Below are positions 1 to 11,681 of a stretch of DNA of 64,000 nucleotides, in pieces. Location: assembly GCA_020740775.1 (NCBI GenBank), contig JAHEWK010000044.1, positions 124,001 through 188,000 of the forward strand, given 5' to 3'. Source of the DNA: Ilyonectria destructans. Lineage: Eukaryota > Ascomycota > Sordariomycetes > Hypocreales > Nectriaceae. Under the pieces are notes generated by a model, which saw only the letters and a program-made list of their open reading frames with translations, searched no databases and had not been told where the DNA came from. Position numbers and translations under genes: made by a program. Position 1 is the first letter of the stretch; each line of letters opens with the position of its first letter.

Positions 1-2370
1 GCTCGTAGGCGCTCTAACTATCTCTTCTCCCTCCGTCATCTGGCTGGATTCTTACACCGCGGCGCTAGTGCCGCAACGTGCGAGTTGACAAGGCCATTCG
101 ATTATATCAAAACATCTCGATTAAGTCGAGCCGTTGCCCTTGACTTGTCCACTCATTTAGTAAATTTTCTGCATCAGTTTACGTCTTCAGTGACACTAAA
201 AAGAATCGGTATCCCGCTGATTGCATCAAGTTTGCTCCTTGATCATTATACACACGGGATGCATGGTATGTCGAGAAGTATCCCAGCAGCAAGCCTACCC
301 ACCTAACCTTGAGCAAATAGCTTTCAATCCACATGACGTGTTCCAGACGTTGTACTTTGATCCTTGTTCTATGGCAAGCTGCCATCACAATCACGAGTCC
401 ATGCGTCTAATACTACCTTCAGAAATCGTGAGGTTGATACAGGAGAGTATGGTCACACAGTATGCCCAAACTCAGGCGCTAGAGTCATCAGTGGCTTGGC
501 ATCGACAGCAGCTTGCGCGGTTCCACAAGTTTTTATCTGTGATTTATTCTAAGGAGACTTGTCTCAGCTGCATCAGGCGCAAACCTCAGTACAAGTTCCA
601 ATGTGGGCACTTCATCTGCCGAGCATGCATAAAAGAATTCTACCCTAGGAATGATCTCGATCCGTGGGTCATTCTACCAGATACTTGTCATATATGTGGT
701 GTGGTGACACAGTCGTTATCGATTAGGCTAATCCCAGATACCGCAAGTGTGCGAGTATTGAGTATCGATGGCGGTGGTATTCGAGGGTCGGCTCCAATCG
801 GGTTCCTCAAGGCATTACAGGACGAAATTCGAATCCCAAATTATCAAGTACAACGGCACTTCGATATCAAATTCGGCACTAGTTCTGGTAATTTTTTTAA
901 AATCCCCTTATTTCCAGGAACAAATATTAATAAAATCAAGGTGCCTTGAGCGTAATCAGCCTCGACGTCTTAGGCTGGGATGTCGATCACTGCATGACTT
1001 ACTTCAAGACGTTCGCCGCAAAAGCCTTTCAGTGTCAATACCCTATACTCGTACGGATCCTCTCCAGAATTCCCGGATTATCTACCATGGCTCGATGGTT
1101 TAATGTTCTCTATATCATGTTTGTTGACAGAAAGTACACCGCGGATGAATTAGAGAAACTGCTTCAGGAAACCTGTGGGATGGAGAGAACTTTGTCAGAC
1201 TGTCCAGTTACAACCGAAATGGGCACACATATCGGTGTAACTCTGACCAATGCTCACAACAATAATGCCTTCATTGTCACAAATTACAATGGGGTCGGGG
1301 AACGACCATCGCTTTGTGGTACAGTCAAAGCTTTCAGGTAACTTCTTTGCTGATTGCTAACGATGGAACAGATTACAGCATACTGATTCCCAATGATGAT
1401 AAGCAGGAAGTTCCTTTGTGGGAGATGTGAGTCGTAGTTGCCAAGACCTGAGAAACATACTAACACATCACAGCCTCCGTTGCGCCACCGCAGCACCATT
1501 GTAAGTCAACCACAAGTCCTTACAGAATGAGGCTAATACTAGTTCAGTTATTTCAAGTCACGGCACCTTAGCAACCACGGTACCTTCCAAGACGGGGGAA
1601 TGGCGTTCAATAACCCCGCATCTATCGCCCTCCGAGAGGCTGCTGCGCTATATCCAGATGCAGCAGACCCTAGCCTTTTAGTCTCACTTGGGACAGGCTC
1701 TTCCTGCTCCACCTCCAATGAGAAATCGGAGATCTCTCAAAGTTGGTGGAGTGGAATGTTCCCATACAGGCTTTTCAGAAGCCTAGGGTGGCATATGGAT
1801 TCGCAGGTAGCGTGGAAGCAATTATTGGGACACCGCAAGGCTGATAGCCGAACAGAGTACTTCAGGTTTGACATTAACTTCGAGGATATGGTTCCTCATC
1901 TCGATGAAGTGGCTCAGATGGATTATCTGGGACAAATGGCCTACGAAACAACAAAAGGCACACCAGGCTTACGCCGCTTGGCCCGACGTATCCGGGCAGA
2001 ATTCTTTTTCTTTGAGCTAGATGCTACCAGTCCGCCTCGATACGCAAATGGTTCTTTCATCTGTGTAGGTCATATTATGTGTAGGTTACGTACAGGGACA
2101 CCCGAGTACAGAGCATTTATGGGTCAGCTTCAGAGTGAAGCTGCAGCATTTCGACTAGGCAATAAAATACTTCAGTTCTCGCACGAAGATCCGGACGAGA
2201 ATTTTAGTCAACGGATGCAGTTCCGTGTCCCAAACTTCAAGGAAAACTTTGAAATCTCATTATTTGAAGGAGACGATCATCTTTGTGCTATCAGTGGCTC
2301 ACCTTTTTCTCTTGAATGGTTAGTCTGTAGGCAAGGCATTGACATGTGGTTTAACATGGAGGGCTATTGA
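1..2370 (+). CDS. RING-patatin phospholipase-like protein, 5' end outside window
   Basis: Patatin family lipid acyl hydrolase with an N-terminal RING-like zinc cluster. The inferred exons 1-265, 321-887, 941-1337, 1379-1426, 1474-1500 and 1548-2370 join into one frame of 709 codons including the stop, open from base 1, so the start lies upstream. Introns are 41-55 bp; several have CTAAC-type branch points. Visible motifs: CLSC...CGHFICRAC...CHIC zinc ligands (about 552-710), the oxyanion loop GGGIRG (about 771-786), the nucleophile GTSSG (split by the intron at 888-940) and the DGG catalytic aspartate (about 1594). In this family Ser and Asp form the dyad. An intron between 266 and 320 is inferred because it joins frame 1 to frame 2 through a GCT codon. 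The protein looks functional. Fungal relatives are often longer, with NLR or other N-terminal domains, which cannot be seen here. Confidence 0.85.
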
Positions 2371-3170
2371 GAAAGTTGGATCCCGAGAGAGTCTTTCAGC
2401 CAGCTAGGACTAGGATAGAAAGGGCAAGGGTGCGGCCGCCGTTCCCTCCGCTGAAGCTGCTGCCTAAAAGACATAGCCAGCCTCAGCTACGGCCGTAGAC
2501 AAGGAGACTAAGGAAGAAGCAGCCGAGACCTTCCTACACGGACTATCCAGGATACCAGACAGCCGTTGGATCATCTATTTTGATGGTTCAAAGAGTGCAG
2601 CTGACGCTGTTGGATGGGGCTAAAGTGTAGGAAAGTTGGCAAAGTCATGGCTCGCCTAGGTCCTGCAGAAATCTTCGACGGAGAGGCTGAAGGCGCGCGG
2701 CAGGGTCTCCAGCAGGCCTGCTACATCGACTCAACAGATCAAATCCACCTCAGCATAGATAACACAACTGTTGTCCAGGAACCCTCCGGAGACACCCACA
2801 AGGTAATAGCCACAGGCAGAGTTCAGGATCACTAGGCTCCGGGCATCAAGAGATACAGAGAGCTAGGTCTGACAAAAACCTCGCCAAACTACCTAACTAA
2901 ACTAGACCTCCCACACCTGGTCCTACACAGCCTATCAGTCGCAAGGTCAGACCACGGTGACTTCGACTGGTACTGTACGGCCCTAGATTTAACCACGAAA
3001 ACAACCCCCCTTGTTCCTGCCGAGTGCTCCAGATATCGGAACCAATTGTCTTTTTGCCAAAGACCAAGCAGCTCCAAAGCCTGTGACCGACCTTCAAGGC
3101 GCAGCCCTTAGGCCGTAGGGAATAGTGTCTCCCTCTGGCCACACATACATCTAGCTCCCCCCCCCCAGGG
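2371..3170 (+). mobile_element. Decayed 3' end of a LINE (RNase H and terminal zinc knuckle)
   Basis: Broken reading frames recall an RNase H domain: IIYFDGSKSA near 2573-2602, then GEAEGARQGLQQA near 2682-2720 and SIDNTTVVQ near 2755-2780, which supply the D, E and D positions. Stops and frame changes separate these blocks. Further on, a frame near 2975-3060 reads FNHENNPPCSC, similar to the cysteine-rich C-terminus of Tad1-type fungal LINEs. Dead remnant of a non-LTR retrotransposon; the exact clade is inferred. Confidence 0.6.
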
Positions 3171-3908
3171 TTCAGACAGGCCCTTAGGGCAATCTAGACT
3201 AGCTCACGTCCTCGCTAAAGTGGGATCACATATAGGTACAATTTGCATGAACAATGGTTCATTCAGTAATATAATATCTTCTGAATAAGCAAGCAATGGG
3301 ATGTGCTTGGTAGGTTATGTTGGTAATATAAATATTCTTAAAACTCCTAATTCACTGTATACTTGCCATGATCTGCATCACAAGGCTTTATATAGGGTAG
3401 GCTCACCGACGACCACCTCGACCCAAGATCCATGTACATGACACTAGTTTAGCCATAATAGAATAGGGTAGATGTATCTCTTAACTAGAGAACCGTATTT
3501 AATTCTCCATGCCACTGGATTGCCTCAGACCTATTCCTAGACGCCTTGGCTTTCTTTTTTTTTTTTTTGACTTTCTCATTGATCTAGTGTATCTTATTGT
3601 CACAAACAAATACGTTGCTAGACGCAGGGCCTAGGGATCCAGCTCATGACATGCAACGACAGGTGAATATTGTTGTCTTCATTAGAATTCTCGTCAGTCA
3701 GGATCTCCTGTTGAGAGGTCACGTTGCTAACATGTCACGTTGGAAACAAGGGCAGGGTTCGGTATAAGGTCATTGAACAGAGTAAAGAACAGCTAGAGGG
3801 AGCAGGGGAATCCCTAGCCTTAAATACAGTGTGTACATTCCCAACGTTCCTTTAGGCAGCCTCATTCCTATTGTTATTCAGTTGATAGGGCCGGCTTGTT
3901 ATGAATGC
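3171..3908. other. Intergenic, no gene recognised
   Basis: No convincing ORF, RNA gene or repeat boundary is visible. There is a short poly-T run near 3555-3568. It is the last normal-GC stretch before the AT-rich island, apart from the 130-bp element that follows. Confidence 0.5.
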
Positions 3909-4038
3909 TGTTACGGCTTGGTTCACCGGACAGCGAGAGAGGCTTAAAAGAGCAGCTGGTGCGCCCAGTAATTGCAACTAATGCGATCATTGACCAATCT
4001 TTTGCCCCCTTGTACAGCGGTCTAGCACAACCGTTACA
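3909..4038 (+). mobile_element. 130-bp TG...CA element (type A, solo-LTR-like)
   Basis: Begins TGTTACGG and ends CCGTTACA, and is flanked on both sides by the 5-bp direct repeat AATGC. TG...CA ends with a 5-bp duplication are what integrase-class LTR elements leave, so a solo LTR is the best reading; a MITE is possible because the ends are also imperfect inverted repeats. Relatives sharing the core AATTGCAA...TTTTGCC occur at 17197, 21061, 33844 and 34053. Confidence 0.7.
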
Positions 4039-4382
4039 AATGCGACGTCTTGTATCATGACATCTGTTGCGTGACGTTGTGACTTGCTTGCAGCAATATC
4101 TCCTCTATTTGATGAGATAGGCACATATTTTTAAAACTAATTTCATTTAATACAACATTTTATGAGAATAAATAAAACCATTGAGTATATGATTTGATTA
4201 AAAGGCTTTTCAAGCTAAATTAACTGTATATAGAAAGTTTCTTTATATTTTAATATACAGGGTTTTATAGGTAATAAGATTTTTAATTAATTTCATTAAA
4301 ATGTTAAAATTAAATATATAAATACCATATATTTATAAGTATATTATAGTTAACAAGATTTTATTATCATAATAAGTATTAT

Positions 4383-4490
4383 CTTAGACCCTAGGTTTAA
4401 ATTAATGCATGTTAAAGAAAAGGACGTATTAGCTTTTTATTATTCTATTAGTCAAGATATTATAAGCTTATTTAAGTCTGACTGTCATAA
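4383..4490 (+). pseudogene. hAT transposase fragment (LDPRFKL exon)
   Basis: Reads LDPRFKLMHVKEKDVL... and ends just before a GTAAG-type donor. It closely matches the same exon in the element at 26479-30448 (LDPRFKLIHFEDKGLL, near 29476) and in the copy near 8166. A lone exon relic; the flanking sequence is AT-rich without clear coding. Confidence 0.75.
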
Positions 4491-4579
4491 GTAAGGTAAC
4501 CTTCTTTTAACACTATTTACTGTTATAGAAATACTATAAATACTAAATAAATAAATATTTAATATATTTCTGCTGACTA

Positions 4580-4805
4580 AACTAACAAATAAAAAATAGT
4601 ATTTAATATAAAAAATAAAAAATATATATTAGATAATTAATATTCCGATATAAATTATAAGATATTTACTTTTAATTCTGATTTTAAAGTAATTGATTTA
4701 AAAGCAATAGATTTTAAAGCCGTTAATTTTAAAGCAATTAATTTCAAAGCAATAGAATCCAATGGAATAAAATCAATAAATTCTTAGTATATATAATATC
4801 AGTAT
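4580..4805 (+). mobile_element. 5' leader relic of hAT family A
   Basis: Non-coding stretch that is the reverse complement of roughly 31320-31545, the sequence upstream of the family A start codon on the opposite strand. It includes the shared run ending AATATCAGTAT. Here it is cut at 4805 by short TG...CA elements, and the expected continuation to the start codon (about 115 bp) is missing. Confidence 0.6.
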
Positions 4806-4871
4806 TGTAACGGTTGTGCTAGACCGCTGTACCATAGGGCAAAAGATTGGTCAATAATCGCTATTGCGGTA
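4806..4871 (-). mobile_element. Truncated type A TG...CA element
   Basis: Begins TGTAACGGTTGTGCTAGACC, the same terminus as the elements at 21061 and 34053, but stops after about 65 bp where the next element begins. No matching end or target duplication is seen, so this is a remnant. Confidence 0.65.
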
Positions 4872-5089
4872 TGTAACAGGGTAGCATGGGCTATCCCGGC
4901 AGATGAGAATGGTTTTCGGCGAAGCTGACGAGTCAGCCGGTAAGGGGACGATCCCCAAGGGATTAAATAGCGCAACCCCTCAAATTGAGAAAGAGGGGTA
5001 AGCTTCAGTTCTGTCATCATTCTGAATATACCTTTTCACTGCCTGACTATCGTTATTGAATTCCTTGTGAATCATATACCAGTGTAACA
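4872..5089 (-). mobile_element. 218-bp TG...CA element (type B), reverse
   Basis: Begins TGTAACAGGGTAGC and ends AGTGTAACA. It is the reverse complement, with few changes, of the 218-bp element at 15946-16163, and has identical length. A 5-bp target duplication is not visible here, probably because it abuts the truncated type A element and a deletion. Composition is near normal, unlike the surroundings. Confidence 0.75.
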
Positions 5090-5102
5090 AAATAGCTATA
5101 AT

Positions 5103-5376
5103 ACAATTCTTATTAAATCTAATTTAGTATCTATATATTATCTTATAATTACTTCTCTTTATTATAGACTTATTATATTTCTTACTATTAAATTAAAAAA
5201 TAAAATAGCTATTAGTTAGTAGTAACTAATTAGTTTTCGTTAATTCTTTCGTTAATAGTTAGAAATCTATTAACTAATTCGTTATTAGTAACGAAAACCT
5301 AATTAGAAACTAACGAATTTTTATTCGTTAATATTCAGAGGGGTAATTAACGAATTAGTTACGAATACCAACCCTG
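5103..5376 (-). mobile_element. hAT 5'-terminal piece flanked by 8-bp repeats
   Basis: The right end is ...TTACGAATACCAACCCTG, a CAGGGTTGG-type hAT terminus in reverse. GCTATAAT occurs immediately on both sides (5095-5102 and 5377-5384), as expected for an 8-bp hAT target duplication. The left end has no matching inverted repeat, so the element is either a one-ended relic or a rearranged MITE. Related terminal sequence ends at 26373 and at 32090. Confidence 0.6.
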
Positions 5377-5383
5377 GCTATAA

Positions 5384-8300
5384 TGAAAGCTTTGAGGGAT
5401 GTCAAGACCCTTTACAACAGGAAGAATATAATCCTGGGTCTGAAATTAATACATAGCGTTTTACTAGGGAAATATCTTCCCTTTTAGAAGAAACCTCTTC
5501 TTCTTCTATTTTGCCTTTTAATAGGGCTATATCCTCTCTTTTACAAGACACTTCTTCTTCTAATTTACCTCCTAACCCTATTAAATCCCCTTATAATAAA
5601 AGGGATTATGCCTTAGACCCTCAAAATAAACCAAAAATCTATATTTTTAAAGAGGGTCTTTTACAAGGGAATTACTGCCTATTAATCTAGCTATTGATAG
5701 ACAGGTATTAATATCCTGTACAAGGTATATTTATTTCCCTGTTTCTATTTTCCATTCCTGTTTCTATTTTTTTTATTCCTGTTTCTATTTCCTATTTCTA
5801 TTTCCTATTTCTATGTCCTGTTTCTATTTTTAATTTCCTATATCTATTTTCCTATTTATATATTTTTTCTTTTTAAAAATACTACTATCCAATTATTTGC
5901 AAATATCAAACTATTGATACTATTAAAGGATTTAAATCATCCAAGTATCGCCACTATCAATATAAGCATACTACAATTGCTTATAATAAGGAAGCTGAAA
6001 AGGCTAAAAAAAGAAGTTAGTTATTTTTATTATTTTATTCTATTTTACTAATATTCCGCAATTTAAGCCCAAAAAGTCCTGAGCCTTTTAGCTTTAATTT
6101 GGCTAGAGCAGTAGAGCCTAATTCTTTTACTTCTTTTACAGAAGAAGAGGCTTTAAATAAGATTCGTTATGTTCTTATTGGAAATAACCTCTCTTTTAGA
6201 GTTTTAAACTCTATATCTTTTCAGGACTTATTATTCTTTTATAATAGGTTGGCATTACTAATTTTCTAGTTATTTATAAGTTATATATTAATTATTTAAT
6301 ATGTAGATTTGGGCCAATTATTAATAGACATAAAATTAAAGATGTTTAAATAAGACCTTTAATTCTAGTCTATTAGAATTTAATAGCCAGCTAGTAGCTA
6401 ATATTAACAGTCAAGGGACTTTTTTCTTAACCTTTGATATTTAGACTATCAGCAACCAGATCTCTTATTTAGGAAGAATCCTTATTTATATTAATTCAGC
6501 TTTTAATTTACATTGTAGGCTTATTGGTTAGTATGTCTTACTTTTATTCCTATTTTCTATTTTATTTAATAACTAATATTATTTAGGCTTTTCCAATCTT
6601 AACGAAAGTCATACTGGATTATATCTCTTTGATGAATTTATTAAAATTCCAGAGCCTTATCCTAGTATAGATTTTTAGTCTATTTTAGGTTAGAATTTAT
6701 TATTCTTTTCTATAATAATAATAAGCTAATATAAAACTATAGTATTACTAGGGATAATGCAGCAAACAATAATACCTTTATTAACACCTTTGAAAATTCT
6801 TATCTAAGCAATTTTAGAGCTTCCTTTTTACATGATATTCGCTGTATTGCACATATAATTAATATTATCGCGTAGATTATTCTAAAGAATTACCTTTCTA
6901 GCCCTTCTTTAGGAAATAGGTTGTTAAATTATACTAACGTATCTTTTAATAATGCTATTGAAGAAGAGGAAGAAATTGAGCCTGAAGAGCCTTCTTTTAA
7001 CAGTATGTTATTTTTATTATTTTATTTTCTATTTCCTATTTCCTATTCTTATTTAATTATAAAAAACACTAACTTTTATAGCTCTTATAAGCTATATAAG
7101 ACGGATTATAACTATTATAAAATATACTCAAGAAGCAAAAAGCTTCTAGAAGAGGGTATTTTGAAATATCAAAGAGAAGGAAAATTAACCTCTAAGAAAT
7201 CCTCTATTCCTCTTGGTATTTATAATCCTTATAAGCTTAAAGTAATATAACCAATCTTAGTATAGATAATACAACAGGGTGGAATTCCACCTATTATATA
7301 CTTAGTTCAGTATTAAAGCTAAAAGATCCCTTATTCTATATTATAAGAAATACTCTAAATACTGAATTTAAAAGGATCCTTTTCTCTAATTCTAATTGGG
7401 TAGAAATAGGGCAATTAAAACGGATTTTCGAAGATTTTGTAAAGCCTTCTATTAATTTACAAGGCCAGGTTTATCAGGGTTGCGAAATTTAGTATTTTAG
7501 TATTTTCTTTAGTACTGATTTAAAAATGCATTATAATTCAGACTTTAATAGCATAATATAGCAATCTATCTTAATATATAGTTTTAATATCTCTTTTTCC
7601 AATACTAAGACTTTTACTTATTTACCATTTTTATATAGCTTATAAATTCAATTAGTACTAAATTAGTATTTAAATTTAGTGGAATAATACTAAAAGTGTA
7701 CTAATTGCAATTTTAATAGCTTATATAAGCAATATTAGTAATATTAATAGTAACCAGATAAAGCTAAATAGATAATCTATATTATAAATTAAGTTATTTA
7801 ATTTTAAGATATATATTAAAGCTTGTATAAAGGTTAAAAAAGGTACTAAAAAAAGTACTAAAATACTAATTTCGCAACCCTGAGGTTTATACTACTATTC
7901 CAGAAGGTTTATTATATCTATATCAAATATAAAATAAGCTAGAAGGGCTAAATAGTAATTTTCTTTTAAGAATTAGTAGGAATTCTGAAGTGAGTCTTTT
8001 ATTATTTATTATTTATTATAATACTTATTATCTATAGGGAGCATTCTTTTCTAATTTTTCTATAGCTATACAAGCTAGCTTAGAAAAACCAGAGAAATAT
8101 TTCCCTAGGATATTAACAGCTTTTAATCTTAAGGAGCTAAAGCCCTTTCTTTTAAGCATTATTTCAGACCTTAGGTTTAAATTAATACATTAGGAAGGTT
8201 GGGGATTATTATTTCACTATTTGCAAATATCTGATTATATTATTAGTATTTTTAAAATTGAATATAACAAACAAGTAAGTTATTTATATATTTTCTGTTC

Positions 8301-8885
8301 CTTTATTTTTAATCCTTTACTTTTATTCCCCTATCTTTATTCATTTATCTTTTATATTTATAATATATACTAATTTTGAATAGGCCTAAAAGAGAAAGAG
8401 GAGACTAAAATGCTGATTTTCATTTATTTTTTGATGAATTAAATGAGGATATTTATGGTGCAGAATCCCCTAAGGCTTCTAAGTCAGATTCTGATAAGAA
8501 ATTCTATATATCTTCTAATGAGACTATAGAAGAATATTCCTCTTATATTAATGAGGAAGTTGTTCCTACAAAGGTGGTTATTTCTTTTTATTGGTTTATA
8601 TTTCCCTTTATTTCTTTTACTTTTATAGGAAAAACTAATATTTTAATAGAGTGATGTATTAGGATATTGGAAATCGAATCCAGCTAGATTTCCCATTTTA
8701 AGTATTTTGGCTAGGCGTTATTTAGCTGCTACAGAAGGGGCTTTTTCTATTAGTAATAATATTATTACTAAAACAAGAAATAAGCTAGACCCTGAGACTA
8801 TTAAGCAGTTACTTTCATTAAAAGGCTGGAGGTTTTTAAGTCTTAATGATTTAAATAAGGAAATTGAAGATAATACTAATTAGTC
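5384..8885 (+). pseudogene. hAT transposase, family A, interrupted and mutated
   Basis: Degenerate intron-containing transposase. In order: an N-terminal block matching the reverse-strand exon at 30851-31234 (YNESFE...); a BED-like finger region (about 5930-6020); TFDI*TISN near 6435, with TAG where the relative at 28138 has TGG; TRDNAANNN near 6750; IRCIAHIIN near 6838; WNSTYY near 7280; the LDPRFKL-type exon near 8166; and the C-terminal dimerisation block with SISNNIITK near 8750. GTAAG-like donors and TACTAAT...TAG acceptors separate the blocks. A 408-bp MITE interrupts it at 7475-7882. The beginning is damaged, and several in-frame stops make it inactive. Confidence 0.8.
7475..7882 (+). 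mobile_element. hAT MITE with perfect 8-bp TSD
   Basis: Starts CAGGGTTGCGAAATTTAG and ends CTAATTTCGCAACCCTG. AGGTTTAT is repeated directly on both sides and lies within the interrupted transposase reading frame. The termini match those of the larger element at 26479-30448, so this is probably a deletion derivative mobilised by that family. Internal sequence is dominated by TAGTATTT-type subterminal repeats and has no ORF. Confidence 0.88.
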
Positions 8886-8935
8886 TTGTTTTTATTAATA
8901 TTAGAGATATTTTTTATATTTAGTTTATTTCATAT

Positions 8936-9093
8936 ATCTTATTTATTTTATTTATTTTATTTATCTTATTTATCTTATTTATCTTATTTATCTTATTTAT
9001 CTTATTTATCTTATTTATCTTATTTATCTTATTTATCTTATTTATCTTATTTATCTTATTTATCTTATTTATCTTATTTATCTTATTTATCTA
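8936..9093 (+). repeat. 9-bp tandem repeat (TTATTTATC)n
   Basis: About 17 near-perfect copies of a 9-bp unit just downstream of the family A transposase end. It gives an artificial open frame of repeated Ser-Tyr-Leu. A similar 9-mer array lies at 24787-25012. Confidence 0.9.
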
Positions 9094-9104
9094 AATAATA
9101 TTAA

Positions 9105-9384
9105 TACAGTATATAGAATAATCCCAATAAAATAAACATAGATAACTTAAGGAAATATTATAATTATAATAGTAAAAAAATTTAGTAGCGCATTCGTTAC
9201 TAGAGTTATTTATTTATTAACTACTAACTAATTAGTTTTAGTCTTAGTAACGAAAGCTAGAAAAATTACTAACTATTCGTTACTAATAAATTAATTTTTC
9301 GTTACTAAGACTAAAACAAATTATTTATTAGTTAATTAACGATTAACGATTAACGATTAACTGGTGAATAATTTACCAACCCTG
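9105..9384 (+). mobile_element. 3' terminal region of hAT family A
   Basis: Ends AATTTACCAACCCTG (hAT terminus) and follows the transposase relic at 5384-8885. About 280 bp are shared with 15230-15514, including the triple ATTAACG run and the CGTTACTA motifs. No target duplication can be assigned because the 5' end of this copy is lost. Confidence 0.65.
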
Positions 9385-9981
9385 TATGTAGGTATATAAT
9401 AGCTTTATATTTAATATACATAACTGCTGTTACTTTTTTATTTTTATCATAACTTTATATTAGTATATTGATTAACTGTTCATAGTCATTTGGTTTCTAT
9501 ATTTGACTTCTAATATTAAAATAAGTACTAACAGTTTATCTAAAAATACAAATCCCTTTTTTATTATATTTTTGATAATGTTAACTTCGTACTCTTTTTT
9601 CCTATTTATTCCGCTTTATATATATTATACTATTTATTATTATTGCTAATATATATTAATGTCTATACAACCAACCATGTATCGATTTTATATTTAAGTC
9701 GTAATATAGTTTATTTCTATTTTACATAATAATAAATATTATTTCGAATAAATAATAAAAAGAATATTGGACTTTTCCTCAAAAAAGTATCATAACTAGT
9801 ATTCTTTTATTCCACAATATAAGTCTTACTTATATTACAATTAAGCTTACAATTATTTTTATTTCATATCTTATAAAACTATATTAATTAATATTATTTA
9901 AGTATTGATTTAGTTTTTACTGGTTTTAAATTGTTAATAGTCAATTAACTTTATCTTAGTTTATTCTTACTAAGTCATTAT
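9385..9981. other. AT-rich, nothing recognised
   Basis: AT-rich sequence without coding signal or clear element ends on either strand. Confidence 0.4.
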
Positions 9982-11681
9982 CAGGGTTGTGAAATTAGTT
10001 AGTCCATTTTGGACTAACTAAATACTAATCTTTTAGTATATTAGTCTAAAATTAGTACAGTATTAAAATACATAAAAAAAGCCTTAATCTATTACTTAAA
10101 ATACTATGGACTATATATTATTAAATATTAGTCTTAAAAAGGGGAATTACTAATATATATTATTTTAAGGTTAAATAGACTAATAGAGTAATATTAATTA
10201 ATACTTTAATTAGTAAATAAAAACTTTAACTGTATTAACTATGAAATAAGCTTAAGAAGGTAAATTAGAAATTAGATTAAGTATTAATGAATAGAAGCTT
10301 CTAATATATTAAATAGTTAAGTTAATAAATATAAGCTTTTAGAAAACTAATTACTAATTAAGCTAATTTAAATAATTAAATAATTAAATAATTAAATGAG
10401 TAAATAGACGCTTCTAGAATACTAACTACTAAATAAGGTATTTTAAGTAATTAAATTAATAACTTACTAATTTAGTAATGAAAAGATTCTAGAAACTAGA
10501 TTAATAATTAACTATTAGTAATTCTAGTAATAATATTACTAATTGGAAGATTCTAGTAATAGGATTAATAATTACCTATTGATAATTCTAGTAACTATCT
10601 AAGTTATTTAATTGCCTTAGTCACAGGGTTGTGAAATTAGTTAGTCCAGTACTTTTTCTAGTACATGTTTAAGCCTTTATTAAAAATCAGCTATTAGCCT
10701 TAAAATTACAATAATAACTTGGAAAAGTACCTTATAAATAATTTTTCCTTAGCAAATTAACGAATTTGTAACTAATTGCTTATATAAGCTTATATAGTAT
10801 AGATAAAATTAAATGCGGCTTATATTGGTGTGTATATACTATTTAGCTATAGAATCCCTATCTTAAATCATTTTAACTATCTTAGTTAATAAGATATTAA
10901 ATCTTTAACAATTACGAATTACTGAATAATAGTGATATTTTTCGTTAACGAATTAAATCAAGAATAATTCCTGAAAATTCTAGTCTATAAGAATATAGTA
11001 AAATAGAAAGGTGGGCCTATATTAGACCCACCTTTCCTTTTTTCTTAGATTATAAGAGATTAAGATAAGTAGAATTTCTCGGAATCTTTATTCCTAGAGA
11101 TTAAATATTAATCTACCTCTAGATAAAGTTTTAGCTATTTTAAACCTAATTTGGACTTTTAATAGTTTTTTTAAAATCATGATTTAAGGTGTAAATCTCA
11201 GTGCGCCGCTCGCTTGTATGCGCCGCTCGCTTGTGGACCACGGATAAACACTTAATTATTAATTACATTTCTCAAATTAACTAGAAGGTTCTATTTACTG
11301 ATTATTTTACTCAAGTTACTTTAGTTAATAATTAGTCTTCTAAATAGTTATATTTATTAGTAAGAGTATTTTATTTATTACAATATTTAATTCTTTAAAT
11401 ACTAATTAATGCTAATTTAATACTAATCTAATACTAATTTAATACTAAAATACTAATTTAATACTAATCTAATACTAATTTAATACTAAAATACTAATTT
11501 AATACTAAAATACTAATTTAATACTAAAATACCAGCTAATTAGTATTTAGTTAGTGCTATCTTATACTAATACTAATACTAACTAAATACTGATGTGAAA
11601 TTAGTTAGTACTAGCTTATACTAATACTAAAAAAATTAGTAATTACTTAGTATTTTAGTGCTAACTAATTTTACAACCCTG
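9982..11681. mobile_element. Composite of one or two CAGGGTTG-ended MITEs
   Basis: Two left-type ends (CAGGGTTGTGAAATTAGTTA at 9982 and at 10624) and one right-type end (CTAATTTTACAACCCTG at 11681) enclose subterminal TACTAA repeats. AGAAGCTTCT-like motifs lie near 10290-10560, and an 11-13 bp TAATACTAA repeat field near 11400-11570. A palindrome around GTGGGCCTATATTAGACCCAC is at about 11010-11035. No matching 8-bp flanks were found for either pairing, so nesting is likely but unresolved. Confidence 0.5.

Noticed and set aside
8886..9098. ORF of repeated Ser-Tyr-Leu
   Set aside because: It is a frame through a 9-bp tandem repeat, not a gene.
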